The notes under the pieces were generated by a model, which saw nothing but the letters and a program-made list of their open reading frames with translations, did no database searches and was not told the DNA's origin. DNA of 64,000 nucleotides from Bombella pollinis. GTDB lineage: Bacteria > Pseudomonadota > Alphaproteobacteria > Acetobacterales > Acetobacteraceae. A program made the position numbers and the translations under genes. The DNA lies in contig NZ_JANIDX010000006.1 of NCBI RefSeq assembly GCF_026385485.1, positions 124,001-188,000 on the forward strand. The letters are read 5' to 3'. Positions 61,765 to 64,000 of this stretch are shown here, piece by piece. Position 1 is the stretch's first letter. Every line of letters starts with the position of its first letter.

Positions 61765-62760
61765 TTAACGTAGGAAGCCTACGAGTTTTTCCGCCTCGCT
61801 GACAATCGGTTCAGACACGGCGCGGGCCCGGTCTGCCCCTTGGCGCAATACATTGAGAAGATGGCCCTTATCATCCATCAGGCGGCGCGTTTCCTCCGCA
61901 ACGGGGGCTAGTGTCTCTACCAACAGGTCCGCTAAGGCTTGCTTAAAGGTCCCAAAGCCTTGGCCTGCAAATTGGTTTAGGACATCCGCTAAGGATGTGT
62001 TGGACATAGCAGCATAGATGGTCAGCAAATTACGGGCTTCTGCGCGGCCCTCTAGCCCCGCTTCCTCGCTTGGCAAAGGCTCTGCATCGGTACGGGCTTT
62101 GCGGATTTTCTGCGCAATTTCGTCCGCTGTGTCATTCAGCACAATGCGGCTTTGGGCCGATGGGTCGGACTTGGACATCTTCTTACTGCCATCGCGTAAG
62201 CTCATCACACGGGCAGCATGGGGGGGGATGAGAGGCTCAATTTGTGGGAAGAACTCAACGCCCATGTCATGATTAAACTTTTGGCCAATATCGTTAGCTA
62301 ATTCCAGATGTTGGCGTTGGTCGTCCCCTACAGGCACGCGCGTAGCATGGAAGGCGAGAATATCGGCCGCCATAAGGTTGGGATAGACATAAAGCCCTGC
62401 GGAGTGATTCTCGCGATTCTTTCCCGCTTTATCCTTAAATTGCGTCATGCGGTTTAGCCAACCAAGGCGGGAGACGCAGTTAAAAATCCAGCCTAGCCGT
62501 GCATGGGCACTAACGGCAGATTGATTGTAAAGGCGGGTTGGGTCGATGCCAGAGGCGAGTAAGCAGGCGGTGGAGGCTAAGGTCTGCTCCCGCAAAGCTT
62601 CTGGTGACCATGGCATGGTGAGGGAGTGCATATCCACGAGGCAAAAGAGGCAATCATGGTCCTTTTGCAAGGTAACCCAGTTACGAATGGCCCCAAGATA
62701 ATTACCAAGATGGGGGATACCTGTCGGCTGAATCCCTGAGAAAACGCGCTGCATGAGCAT
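61765..62760 (-). CDS. trpS: Tryptophan-tRNA ligase
   Basis: Class I synthetase, 331 residues, with the HIGH-like PTGIPHLGNYLGAI, the tryptophan-binding CLVDMHSLTMP region and the KMSKS loop GSKKMSKSDPSAQSRI. The start follows AGGACC. It is convergent with lpxB, whose terminator hairpin lies in the last codons of this gene. Confidence 0.96.
   Translation of the reverse strand: MLMQRVFSGIQPTGIPHLGNYLGAIRNWVTLQKDHDCLFCLVDMHSLTMPWSPEALREQTLASTACLLASGIDPTRLYNQSAVSAHARLGWIFNCVSRLGWLNRMTQFKDKAGKNRENHSAGLYVYPNLMAADILAFHATRVPVGDDQRQHLELANDIGQKFNHDMGVEFFPQIEPLIPPHAARVMSLRDGSKKMSKSDPSAQSRIVLNDTADEIAQKIRKARTDAEPLPSEEAGLEGRAEARNLLTIYAAMSNTSLADVLNQFAGQGFGTFKQALADLLVETLAPVAEETRRLMDDKGHLLNVLRQGADRARAVSEPIVSEAEKLVGFLR
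61769..61790 (+). terminator. lpxB terminator inside the trpS 3' end
   Basis: CGTAGG, AAG, CCTACG is a perfect 6-bp stem 14 nt after the lpxB stop, followed by TTTTT. It is coded within the last residues of trpS on the other strand. Confidence 0.6.
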
Positions 62761-62796
62761 GGTCCTGAATTAAAAAAGGGGGAGGAGACGATAAAA

Positions 62797-62826
62797 GCCG
62801 CCCCGCTTGGTATGGAAGGGGGCGGC
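62797..62826 (-). terminator. Terminator of the FKBP lipoprotein gene
   Basis: On the minus strand GCCGCCCC, a 14-nt loop and GGGGCGGC are followed by TTTT, about 37 nt past the FKBP stop. Confidence 0.8.
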
Positions 62827-62862
62827 AAGAGCTCTCATTATGGTGCTGATAAAGGATAGGCT

Positions 62863-63369
62863 TTATTGTTGTAAGCCTGCATCATCCTCAACACCGAGAA
62901 GCTGGATTTTGAAGATGAGCGGGCTATTGGGGGGGATAACCCCCATGGAGCGTTTACCATAGCCTAATTTAGGCGGTACATAGAGCTCCCACACATCGCC
63001 AACACGCATAAGGGGGAGGCCCTCCATCCATCCCTCAATCACACCATCAAGGGGCATTTCCATATAAGCGGCCCCTGTGTGCATCTCTGAGGAATCGAAA
63101 ATGCCACCGTCAGGTAAGCGGCCTTCATAGATGATCATCATCGTGCCCCCCTTTTGGGGATGAGGGGAATCTTTAGGGCCAGATTTTAGGATTTTATAGG
63201 CCAGACCATCAGGCTGCTTATGCACACCGGGTTGTTTATAGACCTGATCCATAAACTGCTGAGGGCTTAATTCCTGTTTTGGTTTGCCTGCACAGCCCGC
63301 CAGCCCAATAAGGCCCGCGAGGATACATATTGGCAAATAACGGAAGAAAGAACGCAGGGAATGGGACAT
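62863..63369 (-). CDS. FKBP-type peptidyl-prolyl isomerase, lipoprotein
   Basis: A 168-residue envelope lipoprotein. The signal (MSHSLRSFFRYLPICILAGLIGLAGCAGK) ends in the lipobox LAGC. The FKBP domain follows (about 80-165: GGTMMIIYEGRLPDGGIFDSSEM; VIEGWMEGLPLMRVGDVWELYVPPKLGYGKRSMGVIPPNSPLIFKIQLLGV). I chose the ATG at 63369; a 12-residue longer start at 63405 would spoil the signal. It follows argG by 39 nt. Confidence 0.9.
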   Translation of the reverse strand: MSHSLRSFFRYLPICILAGLIGLAGCAGKPKQELSPQQFMDQVYKQPGVHKQPDGLAYKILKSGPKDSPHPQKGGTMMIIYEGRLPDGGIFDSSEMHTGAAYMEMPLDGVIEGWMEGLPLMRVGDVWELYVPPKLGYGKRSMGVIPPNSPLIFKIQLLGVEDDAGLQQ

Positions 63370-63408
63370 AAAATGCCTCTCTATGAAGACGACCAACAAG
63401 GACATGGC

Positions 63409-64000
63409 TTAGGGGGTGCCGCCGCGCCGCCCTTTATTCGCACCCAAGCGCAAGCGTAGCGCATTGAGGCGGATAAAGCCTTGTGCATCGACCTGATTAT
63501 AGGCACCTTCATCATCCTCAAAGGTAACAACACGGGCATCATAAAGGCTATCGGGGCTTTCCCGACCCACGCAGATGACATTCCCTTTATAAAGCTTCAG
63601 CCGGACGCGCCCATTAACGGATTTCTGGCTGCTATCAATCAGGGCTTGGAGCATGTGACGCTCTGGGGAGAACCACAGGCCGTTATAAATCAGCTCTGCA
63701 TAGCGCGGCATGATGCTATCTTTGAGATGCGCAGCTTCACGATCCAGCGTGATGGATTCCATAGAGCGATGAGCTTGGAGCAGAATCGTTCCACCGGGTG
63801 TCTCGTAAATCCCACGGGACTTCATGCCAACAAAGCGGTTTTCCACAATATCAAGGCGACCAATACCGTTAGCTTTGCCAAGCTCATTGAGGCGGGCCAG
63901 CAAGTTAGCCGGGGAGAGGGCCTCACCATTAATAGCGACTGGGTCACCATGTTTGAAGTCGATGGTGATTTCTGTTGCTTTATCCGGTGCAGCTTCTGGG
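63409..64000 (-). CDS. argG: Argininosuccinate synthase (N-terminus beyond window)
   Basis: The C-terminal about 197 residues of the enzyme making argininosuccinate from citrulline and aspartate. Visible are GEALSPANLLARLNELGKANGIGRLDIVENRFVGMKSRGIYETPGG (seen across the edge as NGIGRLDIVENRFVGMKSRG), the AHRSMESITLDREAAHLKD block and FSPERHMLQALIDSSQ. The 3' end has the expected LRLRLGANKGRRG. It is on the minus strand and its start lies past the right edge. Confidence 0.94.
   Translation of the reverse strand, partial: PEAAPDKATEITIDFKHGDPVAINGEALSPANLLARLNELGKANGIGRLDIVENRFVGMKSRGIYETPGGTILLQAHRSMESITLDREAAHLKDSIMPRYAELIYNGLWFSPERHMLQALIDSSQKSVNGRVRLKLYKGNVICVGRESPDSLYDARVVTFEDDEGAYNQVDAQGFIRLNALRLRLGANKGRRGGTP

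Noticed and set aside
1..64000. tRNA, rRNA, CRISPR arrays, insertion sequences, prophage or integrative elements
   Set aside because: No cloverleaf-like conserved tRNA arms, repeat-spacer arrays, transposase or integrase motifs were seen on either strand. This is a reading by eye, and tRNAscan and ISfinder searches would be decisive.

Overview
This 64 kb window is chromosomal DNA of an alphaproteobacterium, most likely an acetic acid bacterium (Acetobacteraceae). The reasons are a membrane PQQ-dependent glucose dehydrogenase, alphaproteobacterial S6 and L9 with long C-terminal tails, the carAB/yqeY/dnaG/rpoD neighbourhood, a NAD regulator of alphaproteobacterial type beside nadABC, and the family resemblance of most proteins. 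The genus cannot be resolved by reading alone. Coding density is very high. I see no tRNA, rRNA, CRISPR array, insertion sequence, prophage or integrase; nearly everything is core metabolism and cell-envelope biology.

Layout. 1-4.7 kb: ctpA (cut by the window edge), envC, msrB, ilvA and greA. 4.8-9.5 kb: carB and carA; CarA carries an in-frame N-terminal helix-turn-helix, and two inverted repeats lie upstream. 9.7-16.3 kb: yqeY, two tandem EamA transporters, dnaG and rpoD. 16.4-19.2 kb: rpsF-rpsR-rplI and cfa. 19.2-28.1 kb: a minus-strand run cysQ-sua5-lptF-lptG-lptD-surA-rsmA for LPS export, outer-membrane folding and rRNA/tRNA modification. 28.2-37.2 kb: pepA-holC followed by a membrane complex resembling hydrogenase-4/complex I. 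35.6-38.6 kb: lipid kinase, pssA and psd. 38.8-43.8 kb: gloB, nadABC and a NrtR/NadQ-like regulator. 43.8-48.7 kb: an AsmA/DUF2125-like protein, plsC, a YdcF-like protein, ftsX, ftsE and a small membrane protein. 48.9-52.8 kb: two soluble histidine kinases and sufE. 52.9-55.8 kb: a small secreted cysteine-repeat protein and gcd. 56.2-64 kb: rpmI-rplT, pheST, lpxB, trpS, an FKBP lipoprotein and argG (cut by the edge).

The most unusual system is the hydrogenase-4-like cluster (30224-35616 plus 36639-37157). Its subunits are translationally coupled and match the HyfB, C, E, F, G and I architecture. The large subunit has lost all four nickel-ligand cysteines, the antiporter-like subunits have no lysine in their membrane segments, and no ferredoxin-like or NADH-input subunit is present. 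The small subunit keeps all four cysteines of its proximal 4Fe-4S cluster. It looks like an energy-converting hydrogenase-related (Ehr-type) complex that cannot be a hydrogenase and whose electron partners are unknown.

Other points of interest are a candidate autoregulatory HTH-CarA fusion with operator-like repeats over its own promoter, a 21-bp palindrome over the nadA -10 box, an FtsE with degenerate ATPase motifs next to a non-catalytic EnvC-type protein, and a kinase with two receiver-like domains that lack the phospho-acceptor aspartate.
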